This document shows positions 8,712 through 17,318 of a stretch of 28,076 nt of DNA, in pieces (position 1 is the stretch's first letter; each line of letters begins with the position of its first letter). The notes under the pieces are model-generated. The model was not told the origin of the DNA. It did no database searches and was given only the letters and a program-made list of their open reading frames with translations. Both the position numbers and the translations under genes were made by a program. Origin of the DNA: CAZTKP01 sp964614215 (GTDB lineage Bacteria; UBP6; UBA1177); contig CAZTKP010000016.1 in NCBI GenBank assembly GCA_964614215.1, forward strand, positions 1-28,076, given 5' to 3'.

Positions 8712-9956
8712 ATGAAGTTTCTTTCATTCAGTATTTCCGATACGGGGAAAAAACGCAAAAACAACGAAGATTCCTTTATTGAGAAGCCGGATATAGGGCT
8801 TTATGCGGTTGCTGACGGTATGGGTGGCGAACGTTTCGGTGAAGTTGCTTCAGAAATGGCTGTCGGATGTATCGAAAAGTACGTCAGAGAGAATTCAACG
8901 GTTATAGATGCTTTTAGATTCAATAACAGTAATGAGAACAGGCATCAGGTTCTAAATATGCTTGCAGATGCTCTCAGAAACTCCAATACAAAAGTTTTTC
9001 GTGAAGCTGAAAAGCGGGATGTTGACGGCAAGATGGGAACGACTCTCACGGTACTTCTTACAATTGGAAGCACCGGATTTATGGTCCATGCCGGTGATTC
9101 CAGACTTTATATGATCCGGGGAAATGAAGTAACGCAGCTTTCAACGGACCATACAGTTGCAAATGAATACAGGATGAAATATGGTCAGAGCGGCGAAGGT
9201 TTTGATCCCGGCTTTTCCAGTATGCTTACGAGAGCTATCGGAGTAAAGGAGTATGTCGAGCCGGAAAAGCTCACATTCACGATCGTTCCGGATGACAGAT
9301 ATCTCATCTGTTCGGATGGTCTTCACAACTATTTTGATGAAAGCTGGGAAGATATAGAATCGATGCTTACCGACCGCTCAGGTAAGCCCGAGAAGGAGGA
9401 TAAGTATCTGTCACAGTGTGTTAATTCAATGCTTGATATTGTCTACAAAGGCGGAGCGGACGATAATGTAACTATTCTGATGCTCAGTGCCTTCGGTGTT
9501 ACTGATGAGGAAGTGACGGGTACCAGGACACTTCTTGAAGAATTTGAAGCACTTAGAGATATTGATCTGTTTAAGAACCTTGATTATAAAGAGCTCCTTA
9601 CTGTTATGGAGAATGCTGAGATAAGGACTTACAATAAATTCGACGTCGTTTCCAGAACAAGTTCAGAGAATGAGGAGCTTTTTGTTATAGTTGAAGGAAG
9701 AGTCTCTGCCTTGAAGGGAAGCCGGCACATAAAGACTTTTGAGACAGGGAGTCACATCGGTGAAGTTGCATTTCTTACCGGAGAAAAACCTGCTTTTAAT
9801 CTTTTCGTTGATAAAACATCCACCTTTCTTGTTTTGAAAAGAGAGGTTTTTGATAAGATAATAACAGATAACCCGTCGCTAGGTATTAAGCTGCTGCTTC
9901 AGCTTGCAACAGCTCTTGCCATTCAGACGAACTCATCGATCGGACTCATTAAATAG
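8712..9956 (+). CDS. PP2C-family protein phosphatase with C-terminal CNB-like domain
   Basis: Metal-dependent Ser/Thr protein phosphatase fused to a regulatory domain (414 residues). The PP2C domain occupies about 1-262: NNED (Asp20), DGMGG (35-39), GTTLT, GDSR (128-131), LTRAIG, SDGL (201-204) and ADDNVT (Asp251). These are the usual metal and phosphate ligands, so it should be active. The C-terminal part (about 283-400) is a cyclic-nucleotide-binding-like beta-roll. Its phosphate-binding cassette reads GEVAFLTGEKPAF, where the family has Arg after the Pro, so cAMP/cGMP binding is doubtful. The protein is cytoplasmic, with no transmembrane segment. The next gene starts 3 nt after the stop, so the two are surely co-transcribed. 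No partner kinase is in the window. Confidence 0.9.
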   Translation: MKFLSFSISDTGKKRKNNEDSFIEKPDIGLYAVADGMGGERFGEVASEMAVGCIEKYVRENSTVIDAFRFNNSNENRHQVLNMLADALRNSNTKVFREAEKRDVDGKMGTTLTVLLTIGSTGFMVHAGDSRLYMIRGNEVTQLSTDHTVANEYRMKYGQSGEGFDPGFSSMLTRAIGVKEYVEPEKLTFTIVPDDRYLICSDGLHNYFDESWEDIESMLTDRSGKPEKEDKYLSQCVNSMLDIVYKGGADDNVTILMLSAFGVTDEEVTGTRTLLEEFEALRDIDLFKNLDYKELLTVMENAEIRTYNKFDVVSRTSSENEELFVIVEGRVSALKGSRHIKTFETGSHIGEVAFLTGEKPAFNLFVDKTSTFLVLKREVFDKIITDNPSLGIKLLLQLATALAIQTNSSIGLIK

Positions 9957-9959
9957 CCT

Positions 9960-12098
9960 ATGCTTTTAACTTCAATTTTATGGTTCCTTTTTCCCGGTTC
10001 GCTATTTCTTGATTTTGAAGGAAGTGATATCGGCGATCATCTCGAAAGAAAAAAGGTCTATTACTCACAGTTTACAGAAGATGAAAAGTACGATTTCTGT
10101 AAAAACGGTGATATCCTGTCCTGTAAGATACTTTTTCTGGAATCGTTTGATGAGAAAGAGGAAAAAAAATACTCTCACCAGGATATCATCAACTATATTC
10201 CGACTGACAAAAGGGCTGCGGGGATCTATCATTTCATTACCGAGAAGTGGAGAAAACTGACACTTAAGGAACTGAAAAGTTATCTTTCCATGTTGCCGGA
10301 AAACTATTCAAGAAGGCTGTTCAATCTTTATCTCAAGAAACTGTATCTGTCCGGGAATATTGATGAATTCATGAGGGATTACAGGCAGTCCTCAAGTACG
10401 GAACTAACGACATGGTATGTAAAGGAACTGCTTAAGAAAGGTCCCGACAAGGCTCTGGCCTATCTTCTGGACCTTAAAGTGGTGTTTCCTGAATATTTTT
10501 ATGATTCTATTGCTCAGGAGGTTGATCAATACTCAACAAAACTGAAAGGAAGTGCCTACTACGACTATAAAATATGGAAACTTGAGCATAGTTACAGAAA
10601 GGTAAGGTATTCTCAGACAATAAAAATGGCGGATAACTGGTTTCCTGCAAAAAAATATTCAAACAGCTATCATTTCAGAGCACATCTTTACAGGGCAATG
10701 GCATATACAAAAAAACGAAAACACTCTCAGGCGGTTGCGATCTATAAAAAACTGGAGGAAAATCTGGAAAACGAAAACCTCCGCGATGGTGACAGATATA
10801 AGTTCTACAAAGGTTACGGATACAGCAGTTCAGCACTGGGGGACAATGAAAAAGCTATAGAACTTTACTTTAAAGCACACGATCATTTTCATTCAATAGA
10901 TGACGAAAGTGCGGCTTTTTTCCTCTATAATGTTGCAGACATGCTCAGGCTTGACGGTCAATTTGAAAAAGCTGATGTGATGTACAGTGCCTACGTTGAT
11001 AACTATCCTGATGCCGGGAAGATCAACGTTGCGAAGTTTCTGCTGTTCTGGATAAACTACCGTCAGAAAAAATATGAAAGGGCGATGAGTCTTATTGATG
11101 CGATAATTAAGGAAACATCGGACAGAAGCTATATTTATCAGAGATCTGTTTACTGGAAGGCCAGAGTTCTTGAAAAAACCGGACAGGAACAGGCTGCAAC
11201 GAACATTTTCTGTGATATGAGCAGGAAATACCCTGCAACTCTTTACGGCTCTCTTGCCGCAGGAAGGGTCAGAAAAGCCGGAATATGCTGCGGAGAACCT
11301 GCTGATACCCAAAAGAGCGATAAAGAGCAGGATGAAGGTATCCGTTTTAAGGACAGCGAAATACTTTCAGAAACAGAGTGGATCGTTGCCGCAGTTGCAA
11401 TGAAGGAAAAGAACGTAGTAAAAAAACTGCTTCGGGCTTCTTCTTCAGTGATCAGTTATAAAGGCTCAGAGATAGACAGGCTTATTGCCAGCTACTGTGC
11501 CGCCCAGACAGGAGATCACAGCCTTGCAGCCAGAATGCTCAAATCTATCTCGAACTTTTCAGGAGATACGAGAGATTATTTTAAAATGAAGTATACGGTT
11601 GGATTTGAGGAAGAGATCGTTTCACACTGTGATTTTTATGGTGTTTCTCCCTTCTTTGTTTTCTCGATCGCGAGGCAGGAAAGTCTTTTCAATGTGGGAG
11701 CAGTCTCTTCAAGTTATGCAATAGGGCTTCTTCAGTTACTTCCTTCAACTGCACAGCTTCTGGCTAATAGTGAGGAGTACGGGAAGGTTACGGCGAGTAA
11801 CCTTAAAAAGCCGCTGACCAACGTAAGATTCGGAGTGAAGTTTCTATCTAACCTGCTGAAAAGATTTAACAACTCCATAGCTCTTGCGGCAGGTGGATAC
11901 AATGCGGGACCGGGAAGGATCTCAAAGTGGCTTGAACAGAAGCCTGAGATGGAACTCGATGAATTTATTGAGGATATTCCCATTTTTCAAACTCGTAACT
12001 ATGTGAAGAAAGTTATGCGGAACTATGCTGTTTATCACTATATCTACAAAGGTGAGGTCTATGACGGTATGGAGTTTAAGCTAAAAAAAGAAGACTGA
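9960..12098 (+). CDS. Soluble-type lytic murein transglycosylase (Slt70-like)
   Basis: Periplasmic enzyme that cleaves the MurNAc-GlcNAc bond of peptidoglycan to give 1,6-anhydro ends. The N-terminus (about 1-17) is hydrophobic but short of basic residues. Residues about 30-450 are alpha-helical with TPR-like units, including KHSQAVAIYKKLEE and NEKAIELYFKAH. The catalytic SLT domain is at the C-terminus: FSIARQESLFN with the presumed general acid Glu574, then YAIGLLQLLPSTA, AAGGYNAGPGRISKWL and TRNYVKKVMRNYAVY. Length (712) and order match Slt70 relatives. There is no clear ribosome site, and ATG 9960 lies 3 nt after the phosphatase stop, so translation is probably coupled. The pairing suggests that phosphorylation signalling is linked to wall turnover, which is inferred. 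Confidence 0.9.
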   Translation: MLLTSILWFLFPGSLFLDFEGSDIGDHLERKKVYYSQFTEDEKYDFCKNGDILSCKILFLESFDEKEEKKYSHQDIINYIPTDKRAAGIYHFITEKWRKLTLKELKSYLSMLPENYSRRLFNLYLKKLYLSGNIDEFMRDYRQSSSTELTTWYVKELLKKGPDKALAYLLDLKVVFPEYFYDSIAQEVDQYSTKLKGSAYYDYKIWKLEHSYRKVRYSQTIKMADNWFPAKKYSNSYHFRAHLYRAMAYTKKRKHSQAVAIYKKLEENLENENLRDGDRYKFYKGYGYSSSALGDNEKAIELYFKAHDHFHSIDDESAAFFLYNVADMLRLDGQFEKADVMYSAYVDNYPDAGKINVAKFLLFWINYRQKKYERAMSLIDAIIKETSDRSYIYQRSVYWKARVLEKTGQEQAATNIFCDMSRKYPATLYGSLAAGRVRKAGICCGEPADTQKSDKEQDEGIRFKDSEILSETEWIVAAVAMKEKNVVKKLLRASSSVISYKGSEIDRLIASYCAAQTGDHSLAARMLKSISNFSGDTRDYFKMKYTVGFEEEIVSHCDFYGVSPFFVFSIARQESLFNVGAVSSSYAIGLLQLLPSTAQLLANSEEYGKVTASNLKKPLTNVRFGVKFLSNLLKRFNNSIALAAGGYNAGPGRISKWLEQKPEMELDEFIEDIPIFQTRNYVKKVMRNYAVYHYIYKGEVYDGMEFKLKKED

Positions 12099-12105
12099 TA
12101 TCCGT

Positions 12106-12134
12106 TTGACTTAATATTTCCATTGCTGTAAGAT
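12106..12134 (+). promoter_or_regulatory. Sigma70-like promoter of the mannose operon
   Basis: TTGACT at 12106-12111 and TAAGAT at 12129-12134 are separated by 17 bp. They begin 7 nt after the transglycosylase stop and precede TGGAGGAAT and ATG 12166. Confidence 0.6.
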
Positions 12135-12165
12135 TTTTCCGTTAAGACCACTGGAGGAATATTGT

Positions 12166-12930
12166 ATGAAAGTCCTTGTTTTCACTCCCTCGAAAAACGA
12201 AATAAAAAAAGGGGGCAATAGGAGCCTGTTCTTCATTAAAAGTGTAGTGGATCAGATCAGGTCTAAAAACTGCGGGATCAGTGTGTATCAGATAGATATT
12301 ACAGATACCGATATCCTTGAACTGTCAGTGTCCGGAGCTTCTAGGATCATTAAGGATTCCGGGATCGATCTAAGTGAAATCGACATTGTTCACACCTTTT
12401 CAATGTTTCCGTTCATATTCAGGCCGCTTTTTGACCTTCTGGTGATCTCCTCTTTCGATGTGGATTCTATTGACGAAAGTTTAAAACCTTTTCTTCCCTG
12501 CGGACACTGTCCGGGGTATGCAAGGTATGACATTTCTGCAATTGAATCTATGGTTGTCGAAGAGCTGTATCAGGAGGTATACAACAATAGAAGAAGTTAC
12601 GATGAAAGACCGTGGGGATGGTGGAGATCTCTGGTTCTTCTCAACGATTATAAGTTAAAACAGATCTATGTCGCTCCGGGAGAAAAGCTCAGTCTGCAGA
12701 CACATAAGTTTAGAAGTGAGATCTGGACAGTAGCTCACGGAAGCGGTTTTATAACTCTTGATGACAAGGTTCTGCCTGCGGAGAAAGGCGATGTGTTTAA
12801 AATATCAAAAGGTCAGATACACAGAGCTGAAGGTGGGGAGAACGGACTTTATATAGTTGAGGTCCAGATAGGAGATTATCTTGGCGAGGACGATATTATA
12901 AGACTTGAAGATATTTACGGGAGGAAGTGA
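12166..12930 (+). CDS. Type II phosphomannose isomerase-like cupin with extra N-terminal domain
   Basis: The C-terminal half (about 145-254) is the cupin that normally forms the C-terminus of bifunctional PMI/GMP proteins: DERPWGWWRSLVL, APGEKLSLQTH, GDVFKISKGQIHR and VEVQIGDYLGEDDIIRLEDIYGR. It would interconvert fructose-6-P and mannose-6-P for GDP-mannose supply. The metal motif usually reads H-x-H before the Arg-x-Glu; here it is HKF (His180, Phe182), so one ligand is replaced. The first 140 residues are not part of the usual enzyme; IVHTFSMFPF followed by VISSFDVDS resembles the N-terminal half of GT4 glycosyltransferases, a weak match. The stop overlaps the next gene by one base (TGATG), and GGAGG precedes ATG 12166. 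Confidence 0.82.
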   Translation: MKVLVFTPSKNEIKKGGNRSLFFIKSVVDQIRSKNCGISVYQIDITDTDILELSVSGASRIIKDSGIDLSEIDIVHTFSMFPFIFRPLFDLLVISSFDVDSIDESLKPFLPCGHCPGYARYDISAIESMVVEELYQEVYNNRRSYDERPWGWWRSLVLLNDYKLKQIYVAPGEKLSLQTHKFRSEIWTVAHGSGFITLDDKVLPAEKGDVFKISKGQIHRAEGGENGLYIVEVQIGDYLGEDDIIRLEDIYGRK

Positions 12931-13982
12931 TGAAAATAGCTGCGGTTATAATGGCCGGGGGAAGCGGAAAAAGATTCTGGCCGCTTTCAAGAGAAAGCAG
13001 AGCAAAGCAGTCTTTAAGTCTCTTTTCGGAACATTCTCTTCTTGTTGAAACGATAGAAAGAATAAAGCCCCTGACAGAGGATATTACGATAATATCATCT
13101 CTGAAGCAGAGAGACGCGATAGAAAGTGATGTCTGGAACTATCCTCATCTTAAGGTTATCTATGAGCCGAGTGGAAGAAATACAGCTCCGTGCATAATGC
13201 TGGCACTTCATTCAATAAAAAAGAGGGTTGATGATGACTGTGCAGTTCTGATACTTCCTGCCGATCATTATATAAAAGACTCTCAGAAATTCGTTGAACT
13301 TGTTAAAAAGGGTGTCTCTCATCTTGAAAATGATCCGGGATCAATAGGCACGATCGGAATTGAACCGACAAGGCCTGAAACAGGTTACGGTTATATCAGA
13401 AAAGGTGATGAGATCAATGCCGGAGTTTTTTCTGTCAAGTCTTTTGAAGAGAAGCCTGAAATGGAAAAAGCGGAGAATTTTGTTGAAAGCGGAGAATATC
13501 TTTGGAATGGCGGGATCTTTCTGTTCTCAATGAACAGCATGATGGAAGAATTCAGAAATAATAACAAGGATATATATGAGAAAGTCGTTCAGATAAAAAA
13601 CACGGAAAACATCTCTGCGGAGCATTATAACTCAATTCGTTCCATTTCTTTTGACTATGCTGTTATGGAGACAACTCAAAAGCCGGTCTTTACAGTTGCG
13701 GGAGATTTCGGCTGGAATGATATCGGATCATGGTTCAGTTACTATGAGCTCCTTGAAAAGGATGAGAATGGAAACTATTCAAAAGGCGATGTTCACTTTG
13801 TTAACTGCAGGAATTCTCTGGCAATAAATCTTTCGGGGAAACCTGTGGTGATATTTAACCGTGAAGGCGAGCTTTTTGTTGATGCCGGAGATGTTGCCTT
13901 AAGTGCAAAGCTTGATGATCATCAGGCTATCAGAAAAGTAACGGAATATCTTAAGGAAAATAAGATCCTGAATTTGTTATAA
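12930..13982 (+). CDS. manC: Mannose-1-phosphate guanylyltransferase
   Basis: Makes GDP-mannose from mannose-1-P and GTP for glycans or lipopolysaccharide. Family signatures are visible: the nucleotide-binding AAVIMAGGSGKRFWPLSR with Lys in RAKQ, LPADHYI, ETGYGYI, FEEKPE, WNGGIFLF and GDFGWNDIGSW. The C-terminal part (about 270-350) looks like the beta-helix end of the catalytic module. At 350 residues it lacks the PMI cupin found in bifunctional ManC; that function sits in the gene just upstream. I chose ATG 12930, 5 nt after GGGAGG and overlapping the upstream TGA; GTG 12927 is possible. Cytoplasmic. Confidence 0.93.
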   Translation: MKIAAVIMAGGSGKRFWPLSRESRAKQSLSLFSEHSLLVETIERIKPLTEDITIISSLKQRDAIESDVWNYPHLKVIYEPSGRNTAPCIMLALHSIKKRVDDDCAVLILPADHYIKDSQKFVELVKKGVSHLENDPGSIGTIGIEPTRPETGYGYIRKGDEINAGVFSVKSFEEKPEMEKAENFVESGEYLWNGGIFLFSMNSMMEEFRNNNKDIYEKVVQIKNTENISAEHYNSIRSISFDYAVMETTQKPVFTVAGDFGWNDIGSWFSYYELLEKDENGNYSKGDVHFVNCRNSLAINLSGKPVVIFNREGELFVDAGDVALSAKLDDHQAIRKVTEYLKENKILNLL

Positions 13983-13998
13983 AGACGGAGGCAGCGGT

Positions 13999-14574
13999 TT
14001 GTTTATATTTAGAACTTTAAATTGTACTTTAATATTTGTTATTGCAGCAAGTTTGGTTTCATGCAGCTTAAAGAACAGGGGTAATGGCGCATCAAAATAT
14101 CAGGAAATAGAAAAAAATGGAGATGTGATCATTGAGGATCCTAAATCCAGACTATTCTGGCAGAGAGATGTTGCAAATAAAGGAATGATCTGGAAAGAAG
14201 CTGATGAATATTGCTCTAAGCTGAATTACGGAGGTTTTCATGACTGGAGACTCCCGACTATTTCTGAGTTGAAGACTCTGATAAAGGGTTGCAAAAGCGG
14301 CACAAAATCCTGCAAAGTTAACGATAAATGTTTGAATTTAAGATGCATGAACAACGCCTGCTCCTGTTCTGAAAATGGCGGTCCGGGAGAAGACGGGTTT
14401 TACTGGCAGAAAAAAGTCTGGAACTATAAAGGTGATGATATCGGGTCTTTCTGGTCTTCTTCAAGAAGAGCTACCCATGCTTTCTATTACTGGGGAGTTG
14501 CCTTTAATAACGGCAGCGTGGATAACGGTCACAGAAAAAGTGAGTTTTTTGTGCGGTGTGTAAGATCTAAATAG
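13999..14574 (+). CDS. DUF1566 (Lcl C-terminal domain) lipoprotein
   Basis: Predicted 191-residue lipoprotein. The signal peptide ends in LVSC (Cys22). The body matches the DUF1566/Lcl_C pattern: an LFWQRDV strand, then WKEADEYCSKLNYGGFHDWRLPTISELKTLI, and later GSFWSSS and a terminal FVRCVRSK. Between them is a Cys-rich insert with eight cysteines (about 94-126, KSCKVNDKCLNLRCMNNACS region) that is probably disulfide-bonded. The Lcl domain is known from a Legionella collagen-like adhesin; here no function can be fixed beyond surface exposure. TTG 13999 has GGAGG at 13987-13991. The 16-nt gap after manC suggests the same transcript. Confidence 0.85.
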   Translation: MFIFRTLNCTLIFVIAASLVSCSLKNRGNGASKYQEIEKNGDVIIEDPKSRLFWQRDVANKGMIWKEADEYCSKLNYGGFHDWRLPTISELKTLIKGCKSGTKSCKVNDKCLNLRCMNNACSCSENGGPGEDGFYWQKKVWNYKGDDIGSFWSSSRRATHAFYYWGVAFNNGSVDNGHRKSEFFVRCVRSK

Positions 14575-14583
14575 ATTCCCTGT

Positions 14584-15624
14584 CTACTGGAAAAGAGTGT
14601 CTTTCTCAGCGATTATCTTGGCACAGTCATAGCTGTCATCGATCCTGACAAACTTGATTGAACTATTTTCGTGATCGGGAACAGTAGTTTTTTCGTTCAT
14701 GAGAGCATCGTTCGATGCCTGATAGATAACCTGTACTCCCTGCCAGAGAAAGGGACCCCAGATAGTATTGTCATCCATAGTGGAAAGATCAATGTCCGCA
14801 ACTGTTTTTGCTGCAACGTCCATAGTTCCATCTCCATTAAAAACGGCAGGAATGTGTCCAACAACATCAATTCTAAGTCCCGGATTTCCTTCACCGTCCT
14901 GATCCCATACATGAGAGTCGTTCTTGTCAAACGGAAGCATGTCGGTCAGCGGATTATCAAGTTTTGCTCCTGTAACATCTACAAAGTCTTTCATAAAAAG
15001 TTTGTAGTGATCGGTCTCATCAGTAACTGTGAACTCGTAGTTGATAGGAACAAGTGAATCCACATAAAGCTGACTGAAAGACATTTCAAGAAAACTGGAT
15101 CCTGTATCGACTTCAACGTGACATGTAGTTGATGTGGCTTTTACAACGCCGTCTTCATATTTCATGTCAACGATCTGAATAGCCTGAGTAACTGAAGTGC
15201 TGTGCTGTTCCCCGATCACTGGAAGAGTTGTCGTAGTGTTGGAAGTAGTGATAGTTTTCTGAGCCCATACTCCATCAAAACTGTATGTCACAGCAGTGTC
15301 ACCGGTGTTTCCAGTATTGCCGGTATCGCCAGTATTGCCAGTATTGCCTGTGTCGCCGGTATCACCGGTATTTCCAGTGTTACCTGTGTTTCCTGTGTTT
15401 CCGGTGTCACCTGTGTTACCGGTATTTCCAGTGTTTCCTGTGTCTCCAGTATTTCCTGTGTCTCCTGTGTTGCCGGTATCACCTGTGTTGCCAGTATCAC
15501 CAGTGTCTCCTGTGTCCCCGGTGTTGCCGGTATTCCCAGTATTTCCTGTGTCTGAGTCATCGCCACCACAACTTGCGATGAACAAAAATGAAAAAACAAA
15601 CAAGATCAAAAATAACTTTTTCAT
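14584..15624 (-). CDS. (D/N)TG-repeat lipoprotein
   Basis: A 346-residue predicted lipoprotein. Lipobox IASC (Cys19) is followed by GGDDS, then 28 uninterrupted Thr-Gly-(Asn/Asp) triplets (residues 25-108), then a globular domain of about 235 residues that I cannot assign to a family. The triplet stretch would make a flexible, glycosylatable or ion-binding spacer that holds the domain off the membrane; that role is inferred. ATG 15624 has GGGAG 7-8 nt upstream. The gene converges on the DUF1566 gene with 9 nt between stop codons. Hydrophobic plus-strand reading frames across the repeat are shadows. Confidence 0.88.
   Translation of the reverse strand: MKKLFLILFVFSFLFIASCGGDDSDTGNTGNTGNTGDTGDTGDTGNTGDTGNTGDTGNTGDTGNTGNTGNTGDTGNTGNTGNTGNTGDTGDTGNTGNTGDTGNTGNTGDTAVTYSFDGVWAQKTITTSNTTTTLPVIGEQHSTSVTQAIQIVDMKYEDGVVKATSTTCHVEVDTGSSFLEMSFSQLYVDSLVPINYEFTVTDETDHYKLFMKDFVDVTGAKLDNPLTDMLPFDKNDSHVWDQDGEGNPGLRIDVVGHIPAVFNGDGTMDVAAKTVADIDLSTMDDNTIWGPFLWQGVQVIYQASNDALMNEKTTVPDHENSSIKFVRIDDSYDCAKIIAEKDTLFQ
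15301..15552 (-). repeat. 28-unit (D/N)TG-coding 9-bp tandem repeat
   Basis: This is 252 bp made of 28 nine-base units coding Asp/Asn-Thr-Gly. Third codon positions vary freely, while the first base of the Asp/Asn codon toggles G/A. The order of D and N is irregular, and short stretches repeat (for example DTG-NTG alternations). The repeat is kept at protein level. Confidence 0.95.
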
Positions 15625-15662
15625 GAAATTCTCCCTGTCAGAATAATAAACACACGCGGGAA

Positions 15663-15691
15663 ATTTTACTCTTTTTGGAAAATTAAGTCAA
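15663..15691 (-). promoter_or_regulatory. Sigma70-like promoter of the (D/N)TG lipoprotein
   Basis: On the minus strand, TTGACT (15691-15686) and TAAAAT (15668-15663) are separated by 17 bp. The promoter starts 3 nt after the MFS gene stop, so the lipoprotein has its own promoter. Confidence 0.65.
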
Positions 15692-15693
15692 TT

Positions 15694-17172
15694 TCAGGAT
15701 GTCTTAGGCTGAATAACTCTTCGAAGTGTCAAAAGTCCGATTGGTGCGACAATTGCCATTGACCCTATTATCACCCATATCATCCAGGAGCTCTGACAGT
15801 CGGTGTCTGAAGGGCAGTAGTTCGAAAGCAGAAATCCGGATATTCCGCCAACGATTAGTTTTGCCATGAAAAATGGTAGTAATGAAAGACTCATATAGCT
15901 TGCCTCTTTGCCTCTGGGCGCGACAGAAGCTGTGTACTCATAAAGTCTGGGGGACCAGATGGATTCTCCGATCGAGAATATCAGTACAAAGAATGAGATC
16001 GAAATGTAACGCGAAAGAACTTCTGCTCCGAGACCAGGGTCAATTCCCAGCCACCAGCTCCATATAAACTTTCCAAGCCATGTGTCCACTAAAGGTTCAA
16101 AAAGCTGCCATGGAAGAGCTATCATGAAGATGGATATGGCGGAGAAGGTTGTTCCGATGAGAAGCATTTTATATGCGGTGACTTTCTGAGTTACAGCTCC
16201 CAGGATGGGTACAAGTACAATTATCACAAATGGGTTTAGAAAGCCCCAGACTGTTCCAAATTTTGCACCTTCTCCGAGAATTCTTATCGCATATTTAGGA
16301 AAGGTGAAGTGCATGTGATAGAAGGTGAGTTTTACTCCCACGATCAAAAGCAGAAGTAATAGAAAACGCTGGAAAGATTTTTCATAGATTAGTTCGCCAA
16401 ATGTTTTTATGGTGTCTTTCCCTGCTTTTTTCATCGGTAGAACAACTGAATCGGAAAATGAACTATACTTCTCTTTTTTCTTTTTGCTGACTGTGATAGA
16501 TCCGTCATCTTCAACAAGTACACCGTCACGCATAAAAAATGAGACTAAAATAAGTCCCGGGATCGTTGCGATAAAAGCTACAAAGAAAAGGAACTGATAT
16601 GTCGAAATATGAAAGTTTATAAATGGAACGACCCAGCCTCCTGTTTCACCCATTCTTTCAGGATTTCTGAAAAAATCTATGATCGGACCGCTGAAAAGAA
16701 ATCCGACGTTCATTAGAGTGTAATACAGGCTGAATGCCATCGGTCTCTGCTCAGGACTGGAGTATTGTTTCATTGCAGCTGTCATCACGGGGATCATCAT
16801 CGCATGACCTAATGCAAGCGGAATGAATCCAAGTATTGAAAGGGAAAATATTTCCGTGTTAAAGGCCACAAGGAATCTTGAAAGCACACAGAATAAAAAA
16901 CCAAAAAACAGAGTCTTTTTGACCCCGATAGAATCTGTGAGCGGTCCCACAAGAATAGTCGTTACTGTTACGATCGATGACCATACAGCAATGTAAATTC
17001 CTGCTGACTGATCGCTCAGACCAATGTCTGAAGATAGAAAGAGAACAAAAATACTTGTCATGACACCATAGGCGATGATCTCGAAAACTTTTGTAAGGTA
17101 AATAATCCAGAGCTCTCTGGGAGCTGTTTTTAAAACAGTGAATTTTGATAGGAATCCCTGTGACTTAGTCAT
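15694..17172 (-). CDS. MFS transporter
   Basis: A 492-residue inner-membrane protein with about 12 hydrophobic segments and the major facilitator layout. The N-terminal half has VGPLTDSIGVKKTLFFG, which matches the MFS loop 2-3 motif (G-x-x-x-D-x-x-G-x-(K/R)), and a PLALGHAMMIPVMTAAMKQY helix seen in peptide-type (POT-like) members. A cytoplasmic loop rich in Lys (about 235-255) separates the halves. The substrate cannot be told. ATG 17172 has GGAG about 6 nt upstream. It is divergent from the ABC operon, with 146 bp between. Confidence 0.85.
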   Translation of the reverse strand: MTKSQGFLSKFTVLKTAPRELWIIYLTKVFEIIAYGVMTSIFVLFLSSDIGLSDQSAGIYIAVWSSIVTVTTILVGPLTDSIGVKKTLFFGFLFCVLSRFLVAFNTEIFSLSILGFIPLALGHAMMIPVMTAAMKQYSSPEQRPMAFSLYYTLMNVGFLFSGPIIDFFRNPERMGETGGWVVPFINFHISTYQFLFFVAFIATIPGLILVSFFMRDGVLVEDDGSITVSKKKKEKYSSFSDSVVLPMKKAGKDTIKTFGELIYEKSFQRFLLLLLLIVGVKLTFYHMHFTFPKYAIRILGEGAKFGTVWGFLNPFVIIVLVPILGAVTQKVTAYKMLLIGTTFSAISIFMIALPWQLFEPLVDTWLGKFIWSWWLGIDPGLGAEVLSRYISISFFVLIFSIGESIWSPRLYEYTASVAPRGKEASYMSLSLLPFFMAKLIVGGISGFLLSNYCPSDTDCQSSWMIWVIIGSMAIVAPIGLLTLRRVIQPKTS

Positions 17173-17259
17173 GATGTCTCCGCAATGTTAATTATTTTAC
17201 ACATCCTGCACATCATAAAGGAAGAGCTTTTTTTGTAAAGACTTCTAAAAAGTAATTTC

Positions 17260-17288
17260 ATGGAATAATTTTTCTAAATAAATATAAT
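17260..17288 (+). promoter_or_regulatory. Probable promoter of the ABC operon
   Basis: A perfect TATAAT lies at 17283-17288, about 30 bp upstream of ATG 17319. The hexamer 17 bp upstream (ATGGAA) is a poor -35, so the promoter may need an activator. Confidence 0.35.
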
Positions 17289-17318
17289 TACATGATTTCG
17301 ATGATCGGGGGATAAAAA

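Noticed and set aside
10893..11312. A 139-residue minus-strand frame inside the transglycosylase gene
   Set aside because: It is antisense to a well-supported TPR region and shows no ribosome site or recognisable domain.
15202..15646. Plus-strand open frames with Val-Ser-Pro or Cys-rich repeats
   Set aside because: They are antisense shadows of the (D/N)TG-coding repeat; the minus frame has the signal peptide, lipobox, ribosome site and promoter.
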